A DNA stretch of 64,000 nt, from contig NZ_MDGL01000035.1 of NCBI RefSeq assembly GCF_002742265.1, forward strand, positions 124,001-188,000, read 5' to 3'. The notes under the pieces are model-generated. The model was given only the letters and a program-made list of their open reading frames with translations. It did no database searches and was not told where the DNA came from. Below, one piece after another: positions 24,067-32,516 of this stretch. The stretch is from Maribacter sp. 4G9. Its GTDB lineage: Bacteria > Bacteroidota > Bacteroidia > Flavobacteriales > Flavobacteriaceae. The translations under genes were made by a program, and so were the position numbers. The number at the start of each line of letters is the position of its first letter. Position 1 is the stretch's first letter.

Positions 24067-24687
24067 TTAGGCACTATTCAAAGTGGTAAAATCAAACATA
24101 AAATGTCTTATTACCATATCATCAGGGTGCTCTGATTCGTAATATTTATCGTGTAAGTGATAAAGTTTGGGTTTCAAAAATTCAGGCTGCCTGTCGTCTT
24201 TTTTTAAAAGCTTATTAACTCCGTCCACAGTATTGTCCAAATCTCCTTCAAGCACATACCCAAGTAGGCATCCGTTCTCATATTTCTTGGAAACAAAACT
24301 GTTAATTCCAGTATCAATATAACGTCGTTTTAAGCCAGAATCTTTTTCTTTAAGATTTTTGGCTTCCATATGGTATTCATACTCTAAGGAAGAATTTATG
24401 GTTACCAATCTAAGGTCTATTCTAGGTAGTTTTGCTGCAAAACCCTTTTCCCTTTCTATATCATCTTTTGGTAAATGCTGCTCAACATTCGTAACGATGC
24501 TCCACTTTAATCTTATTGGATTTTCCTTGATGTGTTCGTGCAATTCCGAAGTAATGTCATTTTCATCCCAGTTGAGTTTGATGACTTTGGTTTCCATAGC
24601 TGAAACATAAGATTCTGTTATCAGCTGAAAGCATTTTTCTTCAAAGCCTCTTTTGAAGCTGGCAACTATTACTTTGTTTAATCCCAT
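24067..24687 (-). CDS. PD-(D/E)XK nuclease-like partner of the methylase
   Basis: 206 residues, no family named by me. A restriction-nuclease core is visible: Glu49 in an early helix (ITSELHEHI), Asp91 in PRIDLRL, then Glu108 and Lys110 in YEYHMEAKNL, and a following helix with LKRRYIDTGINSFVSKKYEN and a strand GCLLGYVLEGD. This is the PD-(D/E)XK order and spacing. It starts 3 bp after the methylase stop, so the two are translated together. I read the pair as a restriction-modification-like unit with the nuclease in a separate small protein. Confidence 0.6.
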   Translation of the reverse strand: MGLNKVIVASFKRGFEEKCFQLITESYVSAMETKVIKLNWDENDITSELHEHIKENPIRLKWSIVTNVEQHLPKDDIEREKGFAAKLPRIDLRLVTINSSLEYEYHMEAKNLKEKDSGLKRRYIDTGINSFVSKKYENGCLLGYVLEGDLDNTVDGVNKLLKKDDRQPEFLKPKLYHLHDKYYESEHPDDMVIRHFMFDFTTLNSA

Positions 24688-24690
24688 TTA

Positions 24691-27600
24691 CTATACTTCA
24701 TTAAGGATTTCCAGTATTAATTCTGAAGCATCTTCAATCGCCATCGATTGAGTCCAGAATCGTCTCTGATTGGGACGAACAATAAAAATCTCGTTGCCTG
24801 TTTTATAATTTAATTTTTTTCTGAAATAGATGTTAGTTGCTTTCTTTTGCCACAATTCTTTATCCAAGTCCCGCAATATGTCGTGTATATCAACACTAGA
24901 TATTGAAACTTCCTTTTCAGAATCTCCAAACGCAACCTTAGTTATCATTAAGGGTGAGAAATGTCTTATGTTTTCATAAACGGTACAATTAGCGTAGAGA
25001 TTCTGATTTTGTAAAAAGTCATTTAAATGCTGCGAAACCTTTATGGCATAATCTTGAATTTCATCTTTGTTAGTTGGACCAAGAACATATTGATACCTCT
25101 TAATTAATAATGGAATTGTAAATTCTACAAAATTGTCTACAATTAAGCCTTCATCGATTGAAAAGTTAAAACATTTAGATATATAACTATCAATCTCCTG
25201 TTCAAACTTTTTCGTATTTGTGTTAAAAATTTTAGATTCTTCAATTATCATCCTATCGTAAATATCAGCAAGATGATATAAGTTCTTTTTAGACAAAGAA
25301 AATGGTAGTCGATAGACTTCATTAGGTTTGATTTCTTCTCTTTCTATTCCAATAGATGCTGAACATAAGAAAAGATAATAATAAGCAAGTTTGGAATTTA
25401 TAAAACACGTTAACCCTTTAAGTACTTTTGAATCAGTATGACTCAGACCTAGAACTTTACTATTAAACGAACAGGCTTCATCTTCATAAGAAGCACAAAT
25501 TTTCCAGTTGGAAAGACCTTCTTTAATTAGAATATGTGGTGCAAAATAAGTCTTTTTCGCTCCCACACGTCTAAATACATTAATTGTAGGTAAGTCATCT
25601 ACCTGCACACCGTAATGCTTAGCATATATTTCTTTTGACCGCTGAGTAAGCCCAGAATTTAAATCTGAAAATGAATGTGAAACGTAACGTCTAATATTCT
25701 TAGGGGCAATGTATCTATTTGGAATTTCATTATCTACTTTAGGATTTTTAGTGGAATTATTCAAAAACTGTAATCCAGAGCCCCTATCAATTTTTTCATC
25801 CGAAATAAACTGTTCGAGACCGTCTGAAGCATTTAGTTTTTGTATCAAATTTATATCTGCAATTCCACCCCACATTGCAATTTTCCAAATTTTTGAAGTT
25901 GGTTTTTTGCATTCTTCCCGTGGAAGATATTTCAAATCTGTGCCATCAATGCTAACACCTTCTATAACATTGGATTTAATGTAAGTCTTTGGCGCATAAT
26001 AGATAATTGTGTCAGATTTTTTCTTAGGTTGACTTTTTCTATAAAATGCAATACTGATTGGTCCAGTTGCTGAACCAAACAATTGACCACCAAAATCTTT
26101 AGGTGCATTTCGTAATATCGAGAAATTATATATTTTCTCTACATAGCACTCATTGAAAAGCCACTTCCTGAAATTTTGATATGTTATTTTGGTATTGGTA
26201 AGGATTTTGGTATTGAAAATCAAGGCAATTTCTCCATTATCAGAGAACTTTGTCGCCTTATGAAGAAATGGAAGAACCATCTCCTTTGCGAACCCATATT
26301 TATCGCTATAATCTCGAATAGATTGGGATAGGTTCTTAGTGCCAAAAGGTGGATTCCCTACCACTAAATCAAAATCAATTTGTTCTATTTCTGGATTCTC
26401 CTTTATAGTATCTGTACGAAACAAATTATTGCCCTGTTCAAATAGAGTATCATCCGAAGGGTCATTTATCAGATATGGTAAGCGATAGTCTTTATTTTGC
26501 CAAATAGTCTTTGGATTCAGGTTATCAACCAAAGCCAAATAAAGACTAAAAGCGGCTACCTTGATTGACTGAGGGTGTATCTCTATACCAAATATATTAT
26601 CCGTCAACAGCTTCTTCAGCTCATTAAAGTCTGTCAGCTTTTCTGAATTGGCATTTTCGTGACGTTTGACTAGACGTTTAAAACTTTCAACCAAAAAAAT
26701 CCCCGAACCACAAGTAGGGTCTAATACCTTAACATTAAATTCTTTTTCCGTCCTAGAGATTGGTAATTTCTCATTCAATATGAGTTCAACTAGGGAAGGT
26801 GGTGTGTAATAAGTACCCGTATCTTGCTTTAAAGTAGGGTTTATTTCAGCGAGGAAATTCTCGTAGATTTCACTCAACAATTCTATTTGAATAATGCTAA
26901 AATCGAACAGGCGTAAATCTTCAAAAAGATTCTGCTGTAAGGAATTATCATTACCGTTGATAAAACACTTTCGAATAATTTTTAAATGTTCCCTAGAGAT
27001 TGACTCATTGCTATCTACAGTAAAAACATTACCGTTAAAATATTCTTCTAGTTTTTTAAAAAGAGAATATGTTTTATCTGCATTGTCCAAAATGTCGAAA
27101 TAAGACTTTGCACCTTTCTTTATTTCAGAATAAAATTTTTCATCAGTTGCACCTCTATCTTCTAAATACAGAAGAAATAGAGAACGCATTATTATTTTAT
27201 GGATAAGGTTTATTTCTAATCCTTCTGCCTGTAGTTGCCTAGCAGTATAAGTAAGGCTCTCTACAAGGTACTTATCAACCCTTCGTTGAAGACTTATTTT
27301 CTTTCTAATCTCAAAAGCTTCTTCCAATGTCCATATGATACCTGTATCAATGGCAATGGTGGAAAAGAGGTTTTGAAGTTGTTTGAGCTTGGTTTTATCC
27401 GAGAACTTGTAAGACTCTATTTCGAGTGTTTTAAGCTCCTTCTTATAGTCAAAATCATCTGATTTGATTATAAGAGGTTTCTCGGCACAATTGTAAATAC
27501 GGATTTCAGTTTCCGAATAAACATATAGAAAAATTACCTTTTTGAAGTTCCAGATTTTTTTTTGAGCCTTTGCAACTTGATGAAGAGCCCGGTCATCAAA

Positions 27601-27795
27601 TTTTTTAACTTTTTTTAAAAAAACCGCAGGATAACTATTATGATTTTCGTCGGTACTGAAATAAATTTCATCAATACCGAAGTCTTTTACTTGATTAATT
27701 ACAACTAACTGACTTTCAGAGATTTGATTAGATTCCGAAGTAACAGAGACGGCCTTATCCAAGCCTAAATTTTCTATTATATCAAAATCAATCAT
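24691..27795 (-). CDS. Eco57I-class DNA adenine methylase (type IIG-like), 1034 aa
   Basis: Motif I is VLDPTCGSGIF (from about residue 357) and motif IV NPPF (481-484), the N6-adenine methyltransferase signature. The region before it (IIMRSLFLLYLEDRGAT, QDTGTYYTPPSLVELIL) is typical of Eco57I/type IIG proteins. The C-terminal 400 residues (from LDSGLTQRSKEIYAKHYGVQ on) look like a TaqI-like specificity domain. An N-terminal 100-residue segment (STDENHNSYPAVFLKKVKKF) resembles the nuclease domain of type IIG enzymes, but no clear D...ExK is seen, so it may be degenerate. The separate nuclease downstream may supply cleavage. It is coded against the tra operon as a cargo insertion between tra and mob genes. 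Confidence 0.85.
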   Translation of the reverse strand: MIDFDIIENLGLDKAVSVTSESNQISESQLVVINQVKDFGIDEIYFSTDENHNSYPAVFLKKVKKFDDRALHQVAKAQKKIWNFKKVIFLYVYSETEIRIYNCAEKPLIIKSDDFDYKKELKTLEIESYKFSDKTKLKQLQNLFSTIAIDTGIIWTLEEAFEIRKKISLQRRVDKYLVESLTYTARQLQAEGLEINLIHKIIMRSLFLLYLEDRGATDEKFYSEIKKGAKSYFDILDNADKTYSLFKKLEEYFNGNVFTVDSNESISREHLKIIRKCFINGNDNSLQQNLFEDLRLFDFSIIQIELLSEIYENFLAEINPTLKQDTGTYYTPPSLVELILNEKLPISRTEKEFNVKVLDPTCGSGIFLVESFKRLVKRHENANSEKLTDFNELKKLLTDNIFGIEIHPQSIKVAAFSLYLALVDNLNPKTIWQNKDYRLPYLINDPSDDTLFEQGNNLFRTDTIKENPEIEQIDFDLVVGNPPFGTKNLSQSIRDYSDKYGFAKEMVLPFLHKATKFSDNGEIALIFNTKILTNTKITYQNFRKWLFNECYVEKIYNFSILRNAPKDFGGQLFGSATGPISIAFYRKSQPKKKSDTIIYYAPKTYIKSNVIEGVSIDGTDLKYLPREECKKPTSKIWKIAMWGGIADINLIQKLNASDGLEQFISDEKIDRGSGLQFLNNSTKNPKVDNEIPNRYIAPKNIRRYVSHSFSDLNSGLTQRSKEIYAKHYGVQVDDLPTINVFRRVGAKKTYFAPHILIKEGLSNWKICASYEDEACSFNSKVLGLSHTDSKVLKGLTCFINSKLAYYYLFLCSASIGIEREEIKPNEVYRLPFSLSKKNLYHLADIYDRMIIEESKIFNTNTKKFEQEIDSYISKCFNFSIDEGLIVDNFVEFTIPLLIKRYQYVLGPTNKDEIQDYAIKVSQHLNDFLQNQNLYANCTVYENIRHFSPLMITKVAFGDSEKEVSISSVDIHDILRDLDKELWQKKATNIYFRKKLNYKTGNEIFIVRPNQRRFWTQSMAIEDASELILEILNEV

Positions 27796-27804
27796 ATCGA
27801 AAGT

Positions 27805-27922
27805 TGTCCAAAATACCTGATAGTTAGTTACATACTAAATTAATTCCAAAGGTACAAATGATTTTGCGATTTTGATAATCGAAGTTTTACTATTATTTGG
27901 ACATATTCCAAAAATTTGGACA
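27805..27922 (-). promoter_or_regulatory. TGTCCAAA repeats before the methylase gene
   Basis: On the minus strand TGTCCAAAT occurs twice, 19 bp apart (27895-27903 and 27914-27922). An opposite-sense TGTCCAAA lies at 27805-27812, 10 bp before the methylase ATG. Such sites would suit autoregulation of a restriction-modification gene. Confidence 0.4.
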
Positions 27923-27999
27923 AATCATTCATTTGCTTCACTAACTAATTCATTAATAATATTATAATTCGGGCCTTAATTAACTTAAGTACAGAAGTG

Positions 28000-29580
28000 T
28001 TACTCAAATATCGACTTCGCTTCCTCATAAACTCTCTCAAAATTAGCCTCTAAATCAGCCTGAGAAAACGGTTTTGATACCATCGGTAATTCTCGTTGAA
28101 TGTTAGCCAATTTAAACTGAACTTTCTTATCCTTTCCATCAGCATAGGTAATAAACTCGCCTTGTTTTAATCTAAAGAAAACATCTGCTCTAATTTTTGG
28201 AATTTCTTTTTCTCCAGTTGTAATACGTGTATCAAAATCGAGATTGTGTCCACGACTAATACTTTTGGTAGGGTCTTTAATTATTTCAAAAAAGCGTTCG
28301 TAATATTTAGCCGTGTCAGGGTCGTTTACCTTTCCAAAAAATTGATAGGAAAGATTACTTAATATAGCTTTGCTTGCTTTGTCGCCATACATCATATCGT
28401 TTTGAATTTTATCCTGCATCACATAAATAGTAGCGATATCATAACTACGCAAAGTTGCAGGGATTCTGTGCATATTCAATAATCGGATTGTTGGTGCTTC
28501 TTCCATCAACAAAAAAGAAGGTTTGGAATTCCGAACGCTCATTTGTTTGGTAATGGTGTGAATAATGGTAGCAATTACAGGCGAATAAGACGTTTCATAT
28601 TTTGGATTGTTTACTACTGAAATTATTGCAGGGTTTTCTTCGCTATTGATATTCAATGGAACATCATCTACGGATAATGCCATAAAAATGCGCTGTGTGC
28701 TAATTCGTTTAAGTGCATTGGCCAGGGTGCTTTTGACGCCAGCTGTCTGCCTATCCGAATCCTTACCACTAATAAATGCATCTGCCATTGCTCTCGACGT
28801 GGTGTTGGTTTCCAAAAACTGAATAAGGCTATCTGTGTCCAATAATTGATAAATAGCTATCAAATGTGGAAGAGTACAGTATTTAGGATAGTCGGTTTTT
28901 AGTTTCCAAATCAAACCACCAATTAAACCTTCAGCTGCATCGTTAAAGAATTTTGTTGTACCAGTCGTTCCTGATTCCCTTTGCTCCAAAAGGTTTTCAA
29001 TCAACACCCTAGAAACTTCGTTTACGCTTTCCTCGTTCTCTAAATAGTGGGGTGCGATAGGATTTACCCTATGGATGATTTTATCGAAGGAAATGACCTT
29101 AAACGGAATATCACTATCCTTGAATAGTGGATAAGCCATTTCGGTCAGCTCAAAATCTTTATAGTCGTGAATAATTCCGCAAAAACTCTCTTTCCGGAAA
29201 TGTTTTAGAAATCCATAAACGACACTTTCGGTTTTTCCGCTTCCGGCGGATCCGATGACGGATGCGCCACGTTTAATATTATCTAATTTGAAGTTTCCTT
29301 TATTCGTAGAAAAACTGACCTGATATTTAGTGTTTCCATTTTGTGCGTTTTCAGTTTTATGCAGAAAAACGTACAGTCCTGTATTAATTAGCATAAGAGG
29401 ACACACCAAATAAAGTAATATCGATACTAATTCATTTCCTTCAGAAGTATAGAAAACGAGAAATGAAAGCATAGTGATATTTAATAAAAATGCATATTTG
29501 CTTACTCGAAACATCGCATAGAAAACAGTACTGGTCAAACCAATGATTGAAAGTATCGTTATAAGATTGTCTATTTGCAT
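28000..29580 (-). CDS. Type IV coupling protein (TraD/MobC-like)
   Basis: About 526 residues from the ATG at 29580. A GTG at 29586 overlapping the relaxase stop is the alternative. Two N-terminal membrane segments (TILSIIGLTSTVFYAMFRVS, SILLYLVCPLMLINTGLYVF) are followed by Walker A GSAGSGKTESVV and, later, SFLLMEEAPTIRLL (Walker B-like) and YVMQDKIQNDMMYGDKA. It links the relaxase-DNA complex to the T4SS. It directly follows the relaxase gene, as in other Bacteroidota conjugative elements. Confidence 0.88.
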   Translation of the reverse strand: MQIDNLITILSIIGLTSTVFYAMFRVSKYAFLLNITMLSFLVFYTSEGNELVSILLYLVCPLMLINTGLYVFLHKTENAQNGNTKYQVSFSTNKGNFKLDNIKRGASVIGSAGSGKTESVVYGFLKHFRKESFCGIIHDYKDFELTEMAYPLFKDSDIPFKVISFDKIIHRVNPIAPHYLENEESVNEVSRVLIENLLEQRESGTTGTTKFFNDAAEGLIGGLIWKLKTDYPKYCTLPHLIAIYQLLDTDSLIQFLETNTTSRAMADAFISGKDSDRQTAGVKSTLANALKRISTQRIFMALSVDDVPLNINSEENPAIISVVNNPKYETSYSPVIATIIHTITKQMSVRNSKPSFLLMEEAPTIRLLNMHRIPATLRSYDIATIYVMQDKIQNDMMYGDKASKAILSNLSYQFFGKVNDPDTAKYYERFFEIIKDPTKSISRGHNLDFDTRITTGEKEIPKIRADVFFRLKQGEFITYADGKDKKVQFKLANIQRELPMVSKPFSQADLEANFERVYEEAKSIFE

Positions 29581-29585
29581 ACCCA

Positions 29586-30617
29586 CTATATTCCTATTGA
29601 ACTTGATTTTATGGCCACCTCTGCACCACGTCTTAATCGTTTGAAAACCCGAAGTGCAATTTGTGCTTGACTAACTGGAATACTGGGAACGATTGGTAAT
29701 CCTGTTTTTGTAATCATTTTGAAAGCTAATGCTTTTTCGTTGGCTGGTAATTTCATCAAAGCAGCAAAGTAGAGCTTGGGATTTTTTACAAAATCCTTTC
29801 GTGCCTTATAGGTTTCGGCAAAGTTTCGTTTGTAGCCAAAAGTCTTGTCAAATGTCTTTTCTGCTTTCTCAAAAAATTTGTCTCTGTCAAAACCTCGTTT
29901 CACATTCTTACCGTGCATTTCAACTTCGGAAGCTTTGTGCTTGCTTCCTGGGGAAAGGCTAACAGAGTTGGAAGCGTCCTTTCTGCTCACGATGATATGG
30001 ATATGACTTTGGTTTCCATCTTTTCGCATTCCCTGGACTATCCGTTTTCCATTTTGTTGATGTGGTGCTTGGCGTTCCAGTTTAGCAATTTCCTTTTTCA
30101 TCTTTTTGATATTCCCTTCAGCTCGTCCTTCTTGGATGTTTCGGATATCCGTTTTGAGCTGAAGTATTTTTGTAGCAAAAGGTTGATTTTCTTTTATCTG
30201 CTTATCCGTTCCTTTAAATGTGCGTTGGTGTTCTATTTTAGCATAGTATTTTATGTCATCGATGGTTATGGGTCGCCCATTAATTTCCCTATTGAATGAA
30301 GCCACATAATCCTTCATCAATTCACGAGTGTAGCTTTTTAAATCTTGGCTGTTGTTCTGAAGTTTTCGTAATTCATATTTTGATGGACTGACCGTAATCG
30401 AATAAAACTTAGGTTCTTTCTTTTTTAATTTTGCGGTGTTTCCATCAATTTCTTTTACCACTTCTTCAGCAGAAATTTCATCGCCATATTGATTGAAAAA
30501 GTGTTCCATATCGTGCTGTTCCAAGCCTTGATTTTCTTTCTCTAAATAGCCTACAAAATCAGCCGAACTTTGTGAATAATTGTTACCTAATTTTTGAGGT
30601 GTTATTGTAATATACAT
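29586..30617 (-). CDS. MobB-type relaxase (DUF5712-like)
   Basis: 343 residues. The start MYITITPQKL and the body (EHFFNQYGDEISAEEVVKEI, YSITVSPSKYEL, DIKYYAKIEHQRTF) lead to NQSHIHIIVSRKDAS, where the His-x-His pair forms the metal site of relaxases. The N-terminal Tyr residues (Tyr2, Tyr14, Tyr24) are candidates for the nicking residue. The C-terminal part is basic and helical. It should nick the element at oriT, which probably lies in the 31010-31440 gap upstream of the mobilization genes. It is followed by the coupling protein. Confidence 0.82.
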   Translation of the reverse strand: MYITITPQKLGNNYSQSSADFVGYLEKENQGLEQHDMEHFFNQYGDEISAEEVVKEIDGNTAKLKKKEPKFYSITVSPSKYELRKLQNNSQDLKSYTRELMKDYVASFNREINGRPITIDDIKYYAKIEHQRTFKGTDKQIKENQPFATKILQLKTDIRNIQEGRAEGNIKKMKKEIAKLERQAPHQQNGKRIVQGMRKDGNQSHIHIIVSRKDASNSVSLSPGSKHKASEVEMHGKNVKRGFDRDKFFEKAEKTFDKTFGYKRNFAETYKARKDFVKNPKLYFAALMKLPANEKALAFKMITKTGLPIVPSIPVSQAQIALRVFKRLRRGAEVAIKSSSIGI

Positions 30618-30628
30618 AGCTCAAAAAT

Positions 30629-31009
30629 TTATAGTTGGTTACTTGGGTTTTCCTTTTCGCGAAAGCGTACTTCCTTTTTCTCTTCAGCATATTTCTTTTC
30701 TACAATCAGCGGTTTTTTTGCTGGTTCTTCTGTTTCAAAGAGCGATTGAATCATAGCCACCGTAGGTTTTGTTTGCGTCTTTTCGACATCCCGCATTATG
30801 GCAATGACCGCATTGATTCTTTTGAGTAATTTAGCTTCAATGGTACGTCCTGTTGGTCCTAATTTTTCCTTTGGCGAAATTTCGTTGTAGAAGAAAAAAT
30901 CCAGCATTGTGGACATTGCTTCGGTGTGCGATTTGAAGTAAGTGCGTGAGAATGTTTGGAAACGTTTTGCTGTTTCCTTTTTAAATCTAATTCCAGTAAA
31001 TGAGTCCAT
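30629..31009 (-). CDS. BfmA/BtgA-family mobilization accessory protein
   Basis: 126 residues. An N-terminal ribbon-helix-helix-like part (FTGIRFKKETAKRFQTFSRT, then SHTEAMSTMLDFFFYNEIS) is followed by a helical linker and a basic, Lys/Glu-rich tail. It matches BfmA/BtgA proteins, which bind near oriT and help the relaxase. It ends 11 bp before the relaxase. Two TTTGTCGCAAA sites lie just upstream of its start and may be its DNA targets. Confidence 0.85.
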   Translation of the reverse strand: MDSFTGIRFKKETAKRFQTFSRTYFKSHTEAMSTMLDFFFYNEISPKEKLGPTGRTIEAKLLKRINAVIAIMRDVEKTQTKPTVAMIQSLFETEEPAKKPLIVEKKYAEEKKEVRFREKENPSNQL

Positions 31010-31017
31010 ATTTCGCC

Positions 31018-31201
31018 GATTTGTCGCAAAATCTTCCCTAAAAATGGGCGTTCCCAGCCTGTTTGTCGCAAATCGTTGATTGTCTAGAAATTATAATAAA
31101 TTTAATTAACTGATTAGCAGGTAATTAAAAACGAAAAGGAATCCGAAACATCGCGCAGCGTGTTACCCTCTTGCTATTCCTTTTCGTCCCGCGAGCGGGA
31201 C
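31018..31201. other. Candidate oriT / mob operator region
   Basis: It contains two identical TTTGTCGCAAA sites (31020-31030, 31062-31072; 42-bp spacing), a 12-bp perfect inverted repeat (ACGAAAAGGAAT at 31131-31142 with its complement at 31176-31187), and a GC-rich palindrome GTCCCGC-GA-GCGGGAC (31186-31201). Position directly upstream of RHH, relaxase and coupling protein genes suits oriT. The rest of the 429-bp gap (to 31438) holds a terminator at 31397-31418 and no gene. Confidence 0.5.
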
Positions 31202-31396
31202 AAAAATCCATACAATCTGGCTAAAAAGCCGATTGCCATTTTCAAGGAAAATGATTTTCCTGTATGTTAAATTTAGATGTTTAAGGGTATCGGCGAAAGT
31301 CAAAAAGTGGATAGCCTTACTTTAATTTGTGCGCTGAATTTCAGCAATGTAAAGATACATTTTTTTCTTGAATTGGATTTAAATTATTTACAAAAA

Positions 31397-31418
31397 CACC
31401 TCTAAAAATTCAGAGGTG
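31397..31418 (-). terminator. Terminator after the ssb-radC unit
   Basis: CACCTCT and AGAGGTG arms around 8 nt, followed on the minus strand by TTTTTG. It lies 20 bp after the 65-residue gene. Confidence 0.75.
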
Positions 31419-31438
31419 CTTACTTATTAATTTTAAAA

Positions 31439-31636
31439 TTATATATTAAAAATGAACTTATAGGAATACAAATTCCGTATCGCTTCTTCTTCAATCATTG
31501 TTTCAAAATTGGTATGGTTTTCTTTTACGTATTTGCGAATAGCTTCGCCAAATTTTCGTTCCACATCTTTTTTAGAATTTTCTAAAAGTCGGTTTTGAGC
31601 CTCTTCGCTCAAATCTGTAAAATTGAGATATACCAT
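31439..31636 (-). CDS. Small element protein, unknown
   Basis: 65 residues: MVYLNFTDLSEEAQNRLLEN, then KKDVERKFGEAIRKYVKENH and EEAIRNLYSYKF. Helical and charged, no signal peptide, no recognised family. It starts 9 bp after the RadC-like stop and ends before a strong terminator, so it is the third gene of the ssb-radC-orf unit. Similar tiny proteins beside RadC occur in Bacteroidota elements, but their role is unknown to me. Confidence 0.6.
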   Translation of the reverse strand: MVYLNFTDLSEEAQNRLLENSKKDVERKFGEAIRKYVKENHTNFETMIEEEAIRNLYSYKFIFNI

Positions 31637-31645
31637 AGCCGTCTT

Positions 31646-32095
31646 TTACAAAATTTCGCTGTCAGCAAAACTATAGTAATCGCCATTAGGCGCAAATATC
31701 AAATGGTCAAGAATGGTAATGTCGAATAATCTAGATGCCTTTTTAATCTTGTTCGTTAAATTCTTATCTGCATCACTAGGTTGTAATTTTCCACTTGGGT
31801 GATTGTGTGTTAAAATTATAGCTACTGATAAAGATTTTAAAATGACTGCGAACAAAATTCGCAAGTCTATTGACGTGCTTGTAATTCCGCCCTGTGAAAG
31901 TTGATATATTCCTTTTACCTTATTGCTATTATTCAACAATACAACTTTAAAGGTTTCTTGTATGCCTATGGTATCTTTATCCCAATCTTCATAAAGTAGT
32001 TCAGCTGCATCTTGTGAACTGCTAATTTTCTGCCACATTGAAGATTTCAATCCACCTTTGTAGCTTATTTTTATTTCGTTAACTTGTGCTTTCAT
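31646..32095 (-). CDS. RadC-family JAB/MPN protein
   Basis: 149 residues. The metal site HNHPSGKLQPSDAD (JAMM-type) and ILDHLIFAPNGDYYSFADSE near the end mark a RadC C-terminal domain. Full RadC proteins are about 220 residues. Here the N-terminal helix-hairpin-helix part is missing, as in many element-borne copies. Function is uncertain, since RadC was once linked to repair but that is doubtful. A deubiquitinase-like peptidase or element maintenance role is possible. It lies 76 bp after ssb, with a terminator between. Confidence 0.85.
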   Translation of the reverse strand: MKAQVNEIKISYKGGLKSSMWQKISSSQDAAELLYEDWDKDTIGIQETFKVVLLNNSNKVKGIYQLSQGGITSTSIDLRILFAVILKSLSVAIILTHNHPSGKLQPSDADKNLTNKIKKASRLFDITILDHLIFAPNGDYYSFADSEIL

Positions 32096-32126
32096 TGTTT
32101 ATAGTATTTAAAATGTGAATAATGAA

Positions 32127-32162
32127 AAAGAGGGCGCATCTTTCGACGGTTACGCCCTCTTT
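32127..32162 (-). terminator. Terminator after ssb
   Basis: AAAGAGGGCG and CGCCCTCTTT form a perfect 10-bp stem with a 16-nt loop, followed on the minus strand by TTC. It lies 9 bp after the ssb stop. Confidence 0.8.
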
Positions 32163-32171
32163 CATTTTAGT

Positions 32172-32516
32172 TTACTTATCGCCTTTACTTCCAAGTAAAA
32201 GGATTTCATCGGCTACCACTTCCGTTACATAGCGTTGTTCATTATCATCAGTTGTATAGCTTCGAGTTTTTAGTTTTCCCGATATTCCAACTTCTTTACC
32301 CTTAGCAACATACTTTTCTACAATTTCAGCAGTCTTGCCCCAGGCTACAATTGTATGCCAATTTGTATCTGTTTGCTTTTCGCCTTTGCTGTCTTTGTAA
32401 TACTCGTTTGTAGCGAGTGAAAAACGGGCTACTTTCTTTCCGCTTTCAAGGTTCGTAATTGTTGGTTCTTGTCCAACGTTTCCAATTAACTGTACGTGAT
32501 TTTTAATAGTACTCAT
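32172..32516 (-). CDS. ssb: Single-stranded DNA-binding protein
   Basis: 114 residues with an OB fold: NHVQLIGNVGQEPTITNLES, VARFSLATNEYYKDSKGEKQ, TNWHTIVAWGKTAEIVEKYV, GISGKLKTRSYTT. Element-type SSB: it lacks the acidic C-terminal DDDIPF tip used by chromosomal SSB to recruit partners. It would protect single-stranded DNA during transfer. A long non-coding stretch lies upstream. Confidence 0.93.
   Translation of the reverse strand: MSTIKNHVQLIGNVGQEPTITNLESGKKVARFSLATNEYYKDSKGEKQTDTNWHTIVAWGKTAEIVEKYVAKGKEVGISGKLKTRSYTTDDNEQRYVTEVVADEILLLGSKGDK

Noticed and set aside
24040-24080. Possible terminator between the tra lipoprotein and nuclease genes
   Set aside because: The AAAAAGG-G-CCTTTTT palindrome would leave a one-base loop, so it is not a real hairpin as drawn.
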